Source: Pedobacter hiemivivus
Lineage (GTDB): Bacteria > Bacteroidota > Bacteroidia > Sphingobacteriales > Sphingobacteriaceae
Assembly: GCF_004331685.1 (NCBI RefSeq)
Contig: NZ_SJSM01000011.1
Span: 62,001-126,000 of the forward strand
DNA length: 64,000 nucleotides
Direction: 5' to 3'
Below are positions 52,562 to 61,152 of this stretch, one piece after another. The position numbers were made by a program, and so were the translations under genes. Under the pieces are notes generated by a model that saw only the letters and a program-made list of their open reading frames with translations, was not told where the DNA came from and did not search any database. Each line of letters begins with the position of its first letter. Within the stretch, counting starts at the first letter, position 1.

Positions 52562-52585
52562 TGTTTTGAATTATGATATTCCACA

Positions 52586-53329
52586 CTATTTTAATGCGTA
52601 GTTAAGGTAACCACCATCCACAATGATCTCTGTTCCTGTGATAAAACTTGCGGCATCAGAAGCCAGGAATAATACGGTTTTTGCAATTTCATCAGGATCA
52701 CCAATTCGTTGCAGAGCTGTAGCCCCAGCCAAAAATTCTTTTGCTTCTGCAGGTACGGCATTTGATAAACCAGGGGTTAAAATAGGTCCCGGGCTAACAA
52801 TGTTTACACGAATTTTTCTTCCCGCCAGTTCATTTGCTGCAATCTGGGCAATTTTATTCAATGCTCCTTTGGTTGCAGAATATACGCTGGCTCCTGAATT
52901 TGCAGCTGTTGCAACCGTTGACGAAGTGAAAACTACCGCTGCTCCATCTGCCAGGTGTGGAAGTAATTTTTGCAATGTGAAGAAATGTCCCTTGACATTG
53001 GTATTGAATTGGGCGTCAAAATTTGCCTCCGTTACTTTTTCTATTGGCTCAAATGTCGCAATTCCAGCATTCAGGAAAAGGACATCTAATTTGTTTCCAG
53101 TTTCTGCAACTGCTTTTTCCAGGATCGAAATGTCTTCGAGTTTTGAAGTGTTCGACACTACAGTAAACAATTTCGGGTTGTTTATTTCTGCCGTTGCTTT
53201 CTGCAGATTGTCGGCATTTCTACCAGTAATCCAAACGTTTGCACCTGCGCTGATAAATGCTTTTGCTGTTGCCAGGCCTATTCCGGTAGTTCCACCTGTA
53301 ATAACGACGTTTTTATTTGTAAAGTCCAT
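52586..53329 (-). CDS. Short-chain dehydrogenase/reductase
   Basis: 247 aa classical SDR: TGGTTGIGLATAKAF cofactor loop, NAGIATFEP, FTSSTVATAANSGASVYSATKGAL with catalytic Tyr-Lys, SPGPILTPGL, and C-terminal VLFLASDAASFITGTEIIVDGGY. Divergent from the HxlR gene 53434 through a region packed with GTAAC palindromes, the usual setting for an HxlR-controlled oxidoreductase. Confidence 0.93.
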   Translation of the reverse strand: MDFTNKNVVITGGTTGIGLATAKAFISAGANVWITGRNADNLQKATAEINNPKLFTVVSNTSKLEDISILEKAVAETGNKLDVLFLNAGIATFEPIEKVTEANFDAQFNTNVKGHFFTLQKLLPHLADGAAVVFTSSTVATAANSGASVYSATKGALNKIAQIAANELAGRKIRVNIVSPGPILTPGLSNAVPAEAKEFLAGATALQRIGDPDEIAKTVLFLASDAASFITGTEIIVDGGYLNYALK

Positions 53330-53355
53330 GATTAGATTTTTAATTATTTATGCTG

Positions 53356-53363
53356 CAAAGTTA
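53356..53363 (-). promoter_or_regulatory. -7 box for the SDR gene
   Basis: TAACTTTG on the minus strand fits TAnnTTTG, 26 nt before the SDR start at 53329. Confidence 0.55.
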
Positions 53364-53383
53364 GAATAGGTAAAGTTATTTAG

Positions 53384-53432
53384 GTTACTTTGTAACGAAA
53401 AGTAACAGTAACTTTCGGGTAACAAAGTAACT
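53384..53432. promoter_or_regulatory. Long GTAAC-rich palindrome, HxlR operator
   Basis: GGTTACTTTGTAAC at the left mirrors GGTAACAAAGTAACT at the right, with AGTAACAGTAACTTTC between, so almost the whole 49 bp is a symmetric array of GTTAC/GTAAC half-sites. It ends at the base before the HxlR ATG. Confidence 0.75.
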
Positions 53433-53433
53433 T

Positions 53434-53784
53434 ATGACAGAAAATGAATGCCAAATAGGGCACAAAAAAGAGATTATGGCCATCCACGATGCGATGGACA
53501 TTTTGAACGGGAAATGGAAAATCTCCATCATTTCGTCCATTTGCTATTATAACAAAAGAAGATTTTCTGACATTCTGACTGATGTGCAGGGAATATCAAA
53601 CAAAATGTTGAGTAAAGAATTAAAGGACCTGGAGATCAATAAACTGATCAAGCGAACGGTATTAGATACTCAGCCTATATCTGTTCAATATCAATTAACA
53701 GAATATGGCATGACGTTAAAGACTATTATCAACAACCTGGCAGAATGGGGAATAGCGCATCGTAAAGTAATTATTGGTAAATAG
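53434..53784 (+). CDS. HxlR-family transcriptional regulator
   Basis: 116 aa. Winged-helix core AIHDAMDILNGKWKISIISSICYYNKRRFSDILTDVQGISNKMLSKELKDLEINKLIKRT and PISVQYQLTEYGMTLKTII. An early Cys (ECQIGHK) may serve as redox switch. It is related to but distinct from the HxlR at 46222. Likely represses the divergent SDR and reads into the methyltransferase and alcohol dehydrogenase genes. Confidence 0.92.
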   Translation: MTENECQIGHKKEIMAIHDAMDILNGKWKISIISSICYYNKRRFSDILTDVQGISNKMLSKELKDLEINKLIKRTVLDTQPISVQYQLTEYGMTLKTIINNLAEWGIAHRKVIIGK

Positions 53785-53802
53785 AATTAAACCATATAAC
53801 GA

Positions 53803-54777
53803 TTGATCAAATTGAAAAAAACAGAATTAAAAGAGCGACTGTCCCAATATAGTATAGATATCCTCAATCTCGAAAACTTTCATGATAAACTCGCCCCTGC
53901 GATAATGGGGTATGCTGATCTTTTATTTGAGGAATTCGATGTTAATGGTTCGGCTGGAAGAGAACATATTCAAACTCTTAATGGCAATGCAATAGGCACT
54001 TTTTGGGCTGCGAATTGTATCAGGGAGATTTTTAGAACCCAACGCTTTTCAAGGGCTCTTTATTCATCTGTATTAGGAGCGATAGGCAAAAATAGAAGAC
54101 CAATTCATGTTCTATATGCTGGAACCGGGCCATTCGCAGCACTCGCATTACCGATTATGATGATGCTCAAGCCTGAAGACGTACAATTTACATTTCTGGA
54201 GATTAACCCTGAAAGTATTGAGATACTAGAACAGGTTATCGACTTATTCGATTTGCATGCTTATGTTAAAAACATTCATCAATGTGATGCTTCGTTATGG
54301 GATGTGCCCTCATCTGGGATTGATATTGTAATAAGTGAAACGATGTCTCGGGCTCTGATTGCAGAACCTCAGGTGGCGATCATGCTTAATCTTGCAAGCC
54401 AATTGCCTAAAGAAGTTGTCTTTTTACCTGAAGAAATTAAAGTATCACTTTGCAAGCTAACCAGAGGTTCTAGAGAACCGGAAAGAATTGCTGAATTAAT
54501 CAATTTTAATAAAGAATCGATTTATTCCATTATCGAGAATTCCTCAATGAGAAACTGGAACTTCAACGATCAGAATATTCAAGCCAACCTATCTGAGGGC
54601 GACCAGCTCTACTTTATGACGGAGATCAGGATTAATGATGGCAATATTTTAAATTTAAATGATAGCTCACTAAATTTGTTGGAGAAAATAAAGGTCAATA
54701 GAAAACAAGGAGTGATAAACTTGAATATTAAATACGCTCTGGATAAAAGGCCTGGTTTTAGGGTAATAGAAAAATAA
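53803..54777 (+). CDS. Class I SAM-dependent methyltransferase-like protein
   Basis: 324 aa. The SAM motif I appears as IHVLYAGTGPFAALALPIMM (about 99-118), motif II acidic end in FTFLEINPES and motif IV in DIVISETMSRAL. This resembles protein-arginine or small-molecule methyltransferases of the Rossmann class. No ATG fits, and TTG at 53803 or 53812 is the best start, which is unusual. It lies 18 nt after HxlR and 26 nt before the dehydrogenase, so the three form one unit. The acceptor is unknown. Confidence 0.75.
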   Translation: MIKLKKTELKERLSQYSIDILNLENFHDKLAPAIMGYADLLFEEFDVNGSAGREHIQTLNGNAIGTFWAANCIREIFRTQRFSRALYSSVLGAIGKNRRPIHVLYAGTGPFAALALPIMMMLKPEDVQFTFLEINPESIEILEQVIDLFDLHAYVKNIHQCDASLWDVPSSGIDIVISETMSRALIAEPQVAIMLNLASQLPKEVVFLPEEIKVSLCKLTRGSREPERIAELINFNKESIYSIIENSSMRNWNFNDQNIQANLSEGDQLYFMTEIRINDGNILNLNDSSLNLLEKIKVNRKQGVINLNIKYALDKRPGFRVIEK

Positions 54778-54803
54778 AGAAGACAATTATTTATATTTAT
54801 AAT

Positions 54804-55847
54804 ATGATAGAAACAAAAGGATATGCAGCGCAAAGCGTAGATACAGATTTAGCTCCATGGGCTTTTGAACGCCGCGAAGTCGGCCCGCATGATGTACAGT
54901 TTGATATCTTATTTTGTGGGGTTTGTCACTCAGATCTGCATCAGATTAAAAACGACTGGTTTCCAGGTATATTTCCAATGGTTCCCGGACATGAGATTGT
55001 TGGCCGTGTAGTTAAAGTTGGCGACCATGTGAAAAATTTCAAAGTAGGTGATCTTGCCGGTACTGGATGTATGGTAGACTCTTGCCAGGTTTGCGAAAAC
55101 TGTAAGAAAGACTTGGAACAGTATTGTTTAGAAGGTAATACGGGTACTTATAACAGTTTAGAGAGAGACGGTAAAACACCAACCTATGGCGGTTATTCCA
55201 ATACCATAGTGGTTAGGGAAGAATTTGTACTGCATGTATCGGACAAACTAAACCTGGCTGCTGTAGCGCCTCTATTGTGTGCCGGTATTACTACTTATTC
55301 TCCTTTAAGACATTGGAAAGTTGGTAAGGGGCATAAACTTGCCGTATTAGGTCTTGGTGGATTGGGCCATATGGCTGTTAAATTTGGCGTAGCCTTTGGT
55401 GCTGAAGTAACTGTGCTAAGCACCTCACCTAAAAAGGAAGAAGATGCAAAAAAATTGGGCGCCCAGGGTTTTGTAGTTACTACCGATGAAGCACAGGTTA
55501 AGGCTGCAATGGGCACATTTGACTTTATCCTGGATACTGTTTCAGCAGAGCATGATTTTAAAATGTATTTATCTTTACTGAAAACCGATGGTACGCTTAT
55601 TTGTGTGGGTGTTCCATCTAAACCAGCAGAAATCCCTGCTTTTAGTTTATTAGGCGGCAGGAAAAGTGTTGCTGGTTCTGGTATAGGAGGCATTGCTGAA
55701 ACTCAGGAAATGCTTGATTTTTGTGCAGCGCATAATATTGTTTCTGAGATAGAAATGATTGATATGAAAGATATTCATACTGCTTATGAACGCATGGAAA
55801 AAGGCGACGTACGCTACAGGTTTGTAATTGATATGGCAACGTTATAA
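54804..55847 (+). CDS. Zinc-dependent NAD(P) alcohol dehydrogenase, CAD/YahK-like
   Basis: 347 aa. Catalytic zinc ligands in CGVCHSDLHQIKNDW and PGHEIVGRV, structural zinc cysteines in CQVCENCKKDLEQYC, and the cofactor loop GLGGLGHMAVKFG. The form matches the cinnamyl-alcohol-dehydrogenase group that reduces aldehydes with NADPH. It closes the module ending at 55943. Together with the SDR it suggests aldehyde handling. Confidence 0.95.
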   Translation: MIETKGYAAQSVDTDLAPWAFERREVGPHDVQFDILFCGVCHSDLHQIKNDWFPGIFPMVPGHEIVGRVVKVGDHVKNFKVGDLAGTGCMVDSCQVCENCKKDLEQYCLEGNTGTYNSLERDGKTPTYGGYSNTIVVREEFVLHVSDKLNLAAVAPLLCAGITTYSPLRHWKVGKGHKLAVLGLGGLGHMAVKFGVAFGAEVTVLSTSPKKEEDAKKLGAQGFVVTTDEAQVKAAMGTFDFILDTVSAEHDFKMYLSLLKTDGTLICVGVPSKPAEIPAFSLLGGRKSVAGSGIGGIAETQEMLDFCAAHNIVSEIEMIDMKDIHTAYERMEKGDVRYRFVIDMATL

Positions 55848-55882
55848 TTTGATTACCGCTTGTTAATCATGTAACCTTTTTT

Positions 55883-55906
55883 GGTTTGAGCCCAGTTGGG
55901 TCCACC
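55883..55906 (+). repeat. tRNA 3'-end-like remnant (module end F)
   Basis: GGTTTGAGCCCAGTTGGGTC followed by CACCA fits T-loop TTTGAGC, T-stem 3' strand CCAGT, acceptor 3' strand TGGGTCC, discriminator A and CCA in exact tRNA spacing. Upstream sequence no longer folds into a tRNA. Confidence 0.65.
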
Positions 55907-55943
55907 AAAAAAGCCGTTTTTCATAAAGAAAAACGGCTTTTTT
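55907..55943 (+). terminator. Terminator of module end F
   Basis: A 15-bp perfect stem (55907-55921 and 55929-55943) with loop CATAAAG, ending in T7. Confidence 0.9.
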
Positions 55944-55988
55944 TCAAATACTTTGTCTGATGTTATAAGTTCTTTACTTTATAAATGG

Positions 55989-56345
55989 TCAATAATGGCT
56001 TTCTGAAAATGAAGCAAGAAAGTTTATTTGTTTGCCTTTGTTGCTTTCATATATGAAATCTTTAAGGCTTTGCCCTGAGTATTTGCTAAAATCGCCGACA
56101 ATGATAAGCCGCATTTTATAGTTGATAAACTTTTGCAGGATTTCTCCCGCCAGGCGGGTCTTGAGATCAAAAAAATCTGGTGTTACATTCTTTTCAAAAA
56201 GTAAAATCCGATCGAAACCTTGATAGTATATGTCAACAATTAGCTGTAGGGTATCCTCAGCATTAACAATCAACAAATCATCACTGATGATCTCTGCGGT
56301 TTTAAGCTGCGCTGTCTGGTGGCTGATGATTCTCATGGTTGGCAT
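55989..56345 (-). CDS. DUF4180 protein
   Basis: 118 aa, or 115 if the internal ATG (MRIISHQ) is used. It contains LLIVNAEDTLQLIVDIYYQGFDRILLFEKNVTPDFFDLKTRLAGEILQKFINYKMRLIIVGDFS in pieces matching DUF4180, a small alpha/beta domain with no known function. Cytoplasmic by lack of signal. It follows the DUF6266 gene with a 22-nt gap. Confidence 0.85.
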   Translation of the reverse strand: MPTMRIISHQTAQLKTAEIISDDLLIVNAEDTLQLIVDIYYQGFDRILLFEKNVTPDFFDLKTRLAGEILQKFINYKMRLIIVGDFSKYSGQSLKDFIYESNKGKQINFLASFSESHY

Positions 56346-56367
56346 AAACGAAATTAGAAACTATTTG

Positions 56368-57009
56368 TTATATAACAAGGTTCCCAAGATATATACTGTT
56401 GCTTATGCTTCTTCTATCATCTGCAACAAAAGACATATAGGCATGAAGTTGTAAGCCTTTTATTGCTGTCGGCATTTCTAAAAAATCTGTCTCTTCTGTG
56501 ATTCTGGCACCAGTAAATTGGTAAAATGATTCTCCTGTTTCTTCGACATAAACCAATACCATTACTCGTGCTCCTCTGTTGTTCCAATTTAATGCGGTGT
56601 TGTAAGTCCAGTTAAAACGAACGCCGTTGCCTTCGGCTGTTGCTTCTGGGTTTAAGGGCATCTCAATGATTCCTTGAGTTAAGCGCACTGCTGGGTAATT
56701 AATGCTGATGTCTGGATATTCGCCATGGAGTGCATGTAACAGTTGATAGGATTTGGCAGCATTGTTGGGCGAGAAGGGCCGACCTTCAGCTGCTGCTTCA
56801 AAACCTATTCGAATGTAATCCGTCATACTGTTGACGAAATTATTCACTACTTCCATTCTCTTTCTTTGAATTTTTTCTCTTGGGGTTGGGGGAGTGGTAC
56901 GTTTTCTTTTCTTTCCCCTAACATAGGCTACCCCGTATCTTACATAGCCCTCTACTGGACCTGCATTACCCTGAATACCACCCAAAATACCATTGTTAAT
57001 TCTTGCCAT
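56368..57009 (-). CDS. DUF6266 protein
   Basis: 213 aa from ATG 57009 (MARINNGILGGIQGNAGPVEGYVRYG); the frame to 57066 adds unlikely residues. The opening with GxLGGxxGxVG(x)V, the basic RGKKRKRTTPPTP segment and DYIRIGFEAAAEGRPFSPNNAAKSY are the DUF6266 pattern, common in Sphingobacteriaceae and of unknown function. The C-terminal half is beta-rich. Upstream lies the 11-bp tandem repeat. Confidence 0.85.
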   Translation of the reverse strand: MARINNGILGGIQGNAGPVEGYVRYGVAYVRGKKRKRTTPPTPREKIQRKRMEVVNNFVNSMTDYIRIGFEAAAEGRPFSPNNAAKSYQLLHALHGEYPDISINYPAVRLTQGIIEMPLNPEATAEGNGVRFNWTYNTALNWNNRGARVMVLVYVEETGESFYQFTGARITEETDFLEMPTAIKGLQLHAYMSFVADDRRSISNSIYLGNLVI

Positions 57010-57448
57010 AGTTTTTTGTTTTTTTTTCCTAATGTATGCACTAAGATGCTGATTGTCAATTTGCATGCTTTTAGCCGATTGTACTTTGAGGTAATTTAAT
57101 TCACGATGTATTAAGGGATGTTACCCGGCTGTTAACCGGACACTACCCGGATCCAGCCAAGTAGTGTCCGGGTAATGTCCGAGTAACGTCCGGGTAATGT
57201 CCGGGTAAATAGGGGTTGCAGACTGCCCTTATAGAGTTAACTATAAAGAAACTTTTAGGGTGAAATCCTTTGAATGTAACATCCTGGTTACGGAGCAGAA
57301 AGTCTGTTTTTTTTAACAATTGTTAACTATTCTGATTGATGGGGGTGTCATAAAAGCATCGATGTTTGGACGGTCTTTAAATTAGTAAAGGTTATTGATG
57401 GGCTGAAACTAATGCGTTATCTTTATGATCTTAGAATTTTGTTATACT
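57010..57448. other. Spacer with tandem and inverted GTCCGGGTAA repeats
   Basis: No gene. The notable content is the repeat array at 57119-57209. The remainder up to the plus-strand gene at 57449 is A+T-rich. Confidence 0.6.
57119..57209. repeat. 11-bp tandem repeat with inverted copies
   Basis: Four head-to-tail units GTCCGGGTAAT (57166-57176), GTCCGAGTAAC (57177-57187), GTCCGGGTAAT (57188-57198) and GTCCGGGTAAA (57199-57209). Three inverted variants lie at 57119-57152. CCGGACACTA (57136-57145) pairs perfectly with 57162-57171 around 16 nt. Confidence 0.85.
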
Positions 57449-58195
57449 ATGAAAAGATATCTTTTACTACTTCTATTATTCACGACATTATCGGGATATG
57501 CTCAAAACACGATCAACAACTACAAATATGTATTGGTGCCGGAGCAATACAGTTTTTTTAAAGAGGCACACCAGTATGGCCTAAACAACCTAACTAAGAT
57601 CCTGTTGGAAGAAAAGGGTTTTACGGTTTATTTTGATAATAAGGATTTGCCGACTGAGCTAGCTAATAATAAGTGTAAGGCATTGAATGCCAATGTTACC
57701 GAGAAAAAAGGAATGTTTACCACCACACTTAGACTGATATTAAAAGACTGCCAGGGAAATGTGATTTTTAAAGGGAAAGAAGGTAAAAGCAGAGAAAAGG
57801 AATTTAATGCTTCTTATAATGAAGCTTTAAGAAACGCCTTTGTTTCTTTAAATGAGCTTCCTTATACTTTTACTGCCGAAGCGGGAAAGGTTGAAAGTGT
57901 AAAAGCTGTGGAAGTTGGTGTAGCACCTCCAAATCAACCACCGGTGGTAGCAGCAGCCGTTGAAAGTACCGAACCTTCGGGAACATTATATGCCCAGGCA
58001 ACAGCAAATGGCTTTCAGCTGATAGATACCACGCCCAAAAAAGTGATGACTCTTTTTAAAACCTCAGTACAGGATTGTTTTATAGCTGACAATGGTCAAT
58101 CTAAAGGAGTGGTACTGAAAAAAGATGGGAAATGGTTTTTTGAATATTACAATAATGATAAACTGATTTCTGAAGGCTTATTGATTAAGTTTTAG
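57449..58195 (+). CDS. Secreted protein of unknown function
   Basis: 248 aa from ATG 57449, which starts the signal peptide MKRYLLLLLLFTTLSGYAQ; the upstream ATG 57425 adds eight residues and is less likely. The mature part has NNYKYVLVPEQYSFFKEAHQYGLNNLTKILLEEKGF, a Pro-rich linker (VGVAPPNQPPVVAAA) and a C-terminal segment with KKDGKWFFEYYNNDKLISEG. I know the type as an uncharacterised Bacteroidota periplasmic protein, with no assigned function. Confidence 0.8.
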   Translation: MKRYLLLLLLFTTLSGYAQNTINNYKYVLVPEQYSFFKEAHQYGLNNLTKILLEEKGFTVYFDNKDLPTELANNKCKALNANVTEKKGMFTTTLRLILKDCQGNVIFKGKEGKSREKEFNASYNEALRNAFVSLNELPYTFTAEAGKVESVKAVEVGVAPPNQPPVVAAAVESTEPSGTLYAQATANGFQLIDTTPKKVMTLFKTSVQDCFIADNGQSKGVVLKKDGKWFFEYYNNDKLISEGLLIKF

Positions 58196-58211
58196 TATTG
58201 ATCGTATAAAT

Positions 58212-59087
58212 ATGGCTTCAGGTTTTTTTGCAATTTTAGATGATATAGCTGCTTTAATGGATGATGTTGCGGTGACAGCTAAAGTGGCGACGAGAAAAAC
58301 CGCAGGTATTTTGGGTGATGATTTAGCTGTGAATGCAGAAAAAGCTACGGGTTTTCTCTCTTCAAGGGAATTACCAGTGCTTTGGGCAATTACTAAAGGT
58401 TCTTTAATTAACAAGCTTATTATTGTTCCTATTGCATTATTATTAAATGTATTTTTTCCTATTGCCATTAAAGTTATCTTGGTTTTAGGGGGATTTTATT
58501 TGGCCTATGAGGGGGTCGAAAAGATAGTCGAGTACTTTTTTCATCGCCCAAAAGCAGGTCATCAGGTGATCGCGGAAGTTAAACAGGATGGTAATGATGC
58601 CGAAAAAGCAAAGATTAAATCTGCTGTAACAACTGATTTTATTCTGTCTGTAGAGATCGTAATTATTGCATTGGGAACTGTTTTGGAAAAAAGTTTAATG
58701 TTACAGATTTTAACTGTTTCCATTGTTGCACTATTGGCGACAATTGGTGTTTATGGCATTGTTGCACTTATTGTAAGAATGGATGATGTTGGCCATAAAT
58801 TAATTAAACGTTCCAATGATAAGGGTTTATTCGCGGGTATAGGGCTTCTATTGGTTAAATCGCTGCCTGTTATTATTAGGATGCTAAGTGTTGTAGGAAC
58901 AATTGCTTTGATCTTGGTTTCAGGTGGAATTTTTGTTCACAACATCGAATATTTACACCACCTACTTCCTAATGTAGCTTCGATAATTAAAGAGTTTGCG
59001 ATTGGAATGGCCGCTGGGTTAATTGCGATAGCAGTTTTAACAGTTGGTAAAAAAATACTCTCCTTATTTAAGCGTGATGTTGCTTAA
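58212..59087 (+). CDS. DUF808 (YedI-like) inner-membrane protein
   Basis: 291 aa with the DUF808 opening ASGFFAILDDIAALMDDVAVTAKVATRKTAGILGDDLAVNA is split as usual, then several membrane helices (IIVPIALLLNVFFPIAIKVILVLGG, FILSVEIVIIALG, IVALLATIGVYGIVALIV, MLSVVGTIALILVSGGIFV, GMAAGLIAIAVLTVG). Function of the family is not known. It lies 16 nt after the preceding secreted protein gene, possibly co-transcribed. Confidence 0.92.
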   Translation: MASGFFAILDDIAALMDDVAVTAKVATRKTAGILGDDLAVNAEKATGFLSSRELPVLWAITKGSLINKLIIVPIALLLNVFFPIAIKVILVLGGFYLAYEGVEKIVEYFFHRPKAGHQVIAEVKQDGNDAEKAKIKSAVTTDFILSVEIVIIALGTVLEKSLMLQILTVSIVALLATIGVYGIVALIVRMDDVGHKLIKRSNDKGLFAGIGLLLVKSLPVIIRMLSVVGTIALILVSGGIFVHNIEYLHHLLPNVASIIKEFAIGMAAGLIAIAVLTVGKKILSLFKRDVA

Positions 59088-59135
59088 ATAAGGATAAATT
59101 TTTATTAAAATATGCCGGAAATATACTGATTGAAA

Positions 59136-59396
59136 CTAATAAGTAGGCTTCCAGATTTTAAATTTATTCTCGTTTGTTCCTCCGATTTCTCGAATAACAA
59201 GACATAGGTGATCTTCTCTTTGAGGGAAGTATTTGTCAATAATAAGCTGCGTTTGTTGTATTAACTGACCGAGATGCTGTTCAAAATCTATATTCTTAAC
59301 GTTTAAGATAACCTGGTTCATTCTGGAAGAGATGGTGCATTCGAAGGTGAATTCTTTTTTGAGCGCTTTTACTACTTTTGATCTCAGTTTTTTCAT
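59136..59396 (-). CDS. Small protein of unknown function
   Basis: 86 aa, basic N terminus (MKKLRSKVVKALKKEF), then FECTISSRMNQVILNVKNI and a helix (FEQHLGQLIQQTQLIIDKYF). Codon usage looks coding and the start has A-rich sequence upstream. No domain is recognised. It converges on DUF808. Confidence 0.6.
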   Translation of the reverse strand: MKKLRSKVVKALKKEFTFECTISSRMNQVILNVKNIDFEQHLGQLIQQTQLIIDKYFPQREDHLCLVIREIGGTNENKFKIWKPTY

Positions 59397-59676
59397 TGAA
59401 TTCGGATTATTATTATAGGGTTAATATATCGAACTATTATCAACTTTAACGCTACCTGCTTCGAATAATTGTGTAGGGAAATGTCATTCTTTAATGTTGG
59501 TATGCGTATTAGCAATGTTTCCAAAATAGGAAAAATTCACGAGAAGAAATGTAAGTGCTTGATTCATTTCGTGTAACAAATTTGGGGTGATCCCCTAATC
59601 GTGAATACCAGTTGTCTTGTGAATAACTTGTATATTCGTATAGTTTAAATCCTTAATCATTTTTACTAAGATTTTC

Positions 59677-61152
59677 ATGTCCCGTAAATTCTTCTTTCTA
59701 CTTTTCTTTGCCTTTTGCCACCTTTCTTTAAAAGCCAATTTCGTATTCAATGCCAACGCCGCAGAGGCCTATAAAGCAATATTTGATCTGAGATTAAACG
59801 ATGCTAGAAGGTACATCGCAGAGGAGAAAAGAAGTAACCCACAAAATGGTATCTCGGTTCTTTTGGACAATTACGTTGATTATTTTCATTTGCTGACTTC
59901 AGAAAATAAAACAGATTATATCAAGTTTAAAGAGCGACGGGCACAAAGGATAGATGCTTTGGAGGATAATGACGAGCAATCGCCATATTATTTGTTTGCG
60001 CAGGCAGAAGTATACCTACAGTGGGGATTGATCAAAGCAAAGTTTGGAGATTATACTGCTTCGACGATGGATTTAAAGAAAGCGCAGAATCTGCTTAAAA
60101 AGAACAATGAAAAATTCGGCACCTTTCTCCCTAATCAGAAAAGTATGGGACTGATAGAAGTGGTATTTGGGGCCATTCCATCTAACGTAAAAGGAATAGC
60201 AGATTTTTTAGGTGTTAGAGGAAATATTTCGACAGGGATAAAGCGATTGGAGACGTTTAAATCAAATATTAAGGGAACTAAATATAGTTTCTATAATGAT
60301 GAAGCGATTTTCTTATTATGCTTTATGGATATAGATATCTTACACAGGAGGGACAGCTATACGAAGCTTAATTCTTTTTTAGATGACATGGGTGACAAAA
60401 GTTTACTAAAGGCATACCTGCAAGGTTATGTTGCATTTAAAACAGGGAAAAATGATAAAGCGATTTCATATCTGGAGAACATTCCAAAATCGAACCTGTA
60501 TACGCCAATGCCAACTATCCAGTATTTATTGGGAAATGCCAAATTAAGCAGAATGGATAAAGATGCTCCTGTTTTTCTGACCAATTATTTAAAAGAGTAC
60601 AATGGCACGAATTACATTAAAGACACTTATTTAAAGCTGGCCTATTATTACCTTTTAAAAGGAGATATGTTAGGGTATACAAATTATCTTAAACTGGTTC
60701 GTACGAAGGGATATGCGACTGATGAGAAAGACAAGCAGGCATTGAAGGAAGCAAATGAGGCCAAGCCAGATGTTGATCTTCTAAAAGCCAGGCTTTATTT
60801 TGATGGCGGTTATTACAATAAGGCTTTAGAACAAATTAAAGATAAGTCGCAAGATGAGCTGAAGTCCCTACGTGACCAGATAGAACTTTATTATAGGATG
60901 GCAAGGATATATGATCGCTTGGATATTTTTGGTCAGGCTGTGTTGAACTACCAGAAAGCAATCAATTTAGGTAAGAAAGAAACATTTTACTTCGCAGCCA
61001 ATTCTGCTTTATTTTTAGGGATCCTTTATGAGCAGAAAAATGACGATGCTAAAGCTAAGTATTATTACAACCTAACCTTGGGTATGAAAGGTCATGAATA
61101 TCAGAATAGTATTGATACCCAGGCCAAGGAAGGACTCGCAAGAATTAAGTAG
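59677..61152 (+). CDS. Secreted TPR-like protein
   Basis: 491 aa with a signal peptide (FFFLLFFAFCHLSLKANF). The rest is helical with tetratricopeptide-like pairs: AYKAIFDLRLNDARRYIAEE, LQWGLIKAKFGDYTASTMDLKKA, LKAYLQGYVAFKTGKNDKAISYLENI, AQAVLNYQKAINLGKKETFYFA-like repeats. Probably a periplasmic or envelope scaffold. Its end overlaps the convergent acyltransferase gene by 8 nt. Confidence 0.85.
   Translation: MSRKFFFLLFFAFCHLSLKANFVFNANAAEAYKAIFDLRLNDARRYIAEEKRSNPQNGISVLLDNYVDYFHLLTSENKTDYIKFKERRAQRIDALEDNDEQSPYYLFAQAEVYLQWGLIKAKFGDYTASTMDLKKAQNLLKKNNEKFGTFLPNQKSMGLIEVVFGAIPSNVKGIADFLGVRGNISTGIKRLETFKSNIKGTKYSFYNDEAIFLLCFMDIDILHRRDSYTKLNSFLDDMGDKSLLKAYLQGYVAFKTGKNDKAISYLENIPKSNLYTPMPTIQYLLGNAKLSRMDKDAPVFLTNYLKEYNGTNYIKDTYLKLAYYYLLKGDMLGYTNYLKLVRTKGYATDEKDKQALKEANEAKPDVDLLKARLYFDGGYYNKALEQIKDKSQDELKSLRDQIELYYRMARIYDRLDIFGQAVLNYQKAINLGKKETFYFAANSALFLGILYEQKNDDAKAKYYYNLTLGMKGHEYQNSIDTQAKEGLARIK

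Noticed and set aside
52623..53369. 248-codon plus-strand frame
   Set aside because: It is antisense to the clear SDR gene 52586-53329 and has no family features.
57166..57209. Possible CRISPR or attachment array
   Set aside because: Units are directly adjacent without spacers, which is a tandem repeat.
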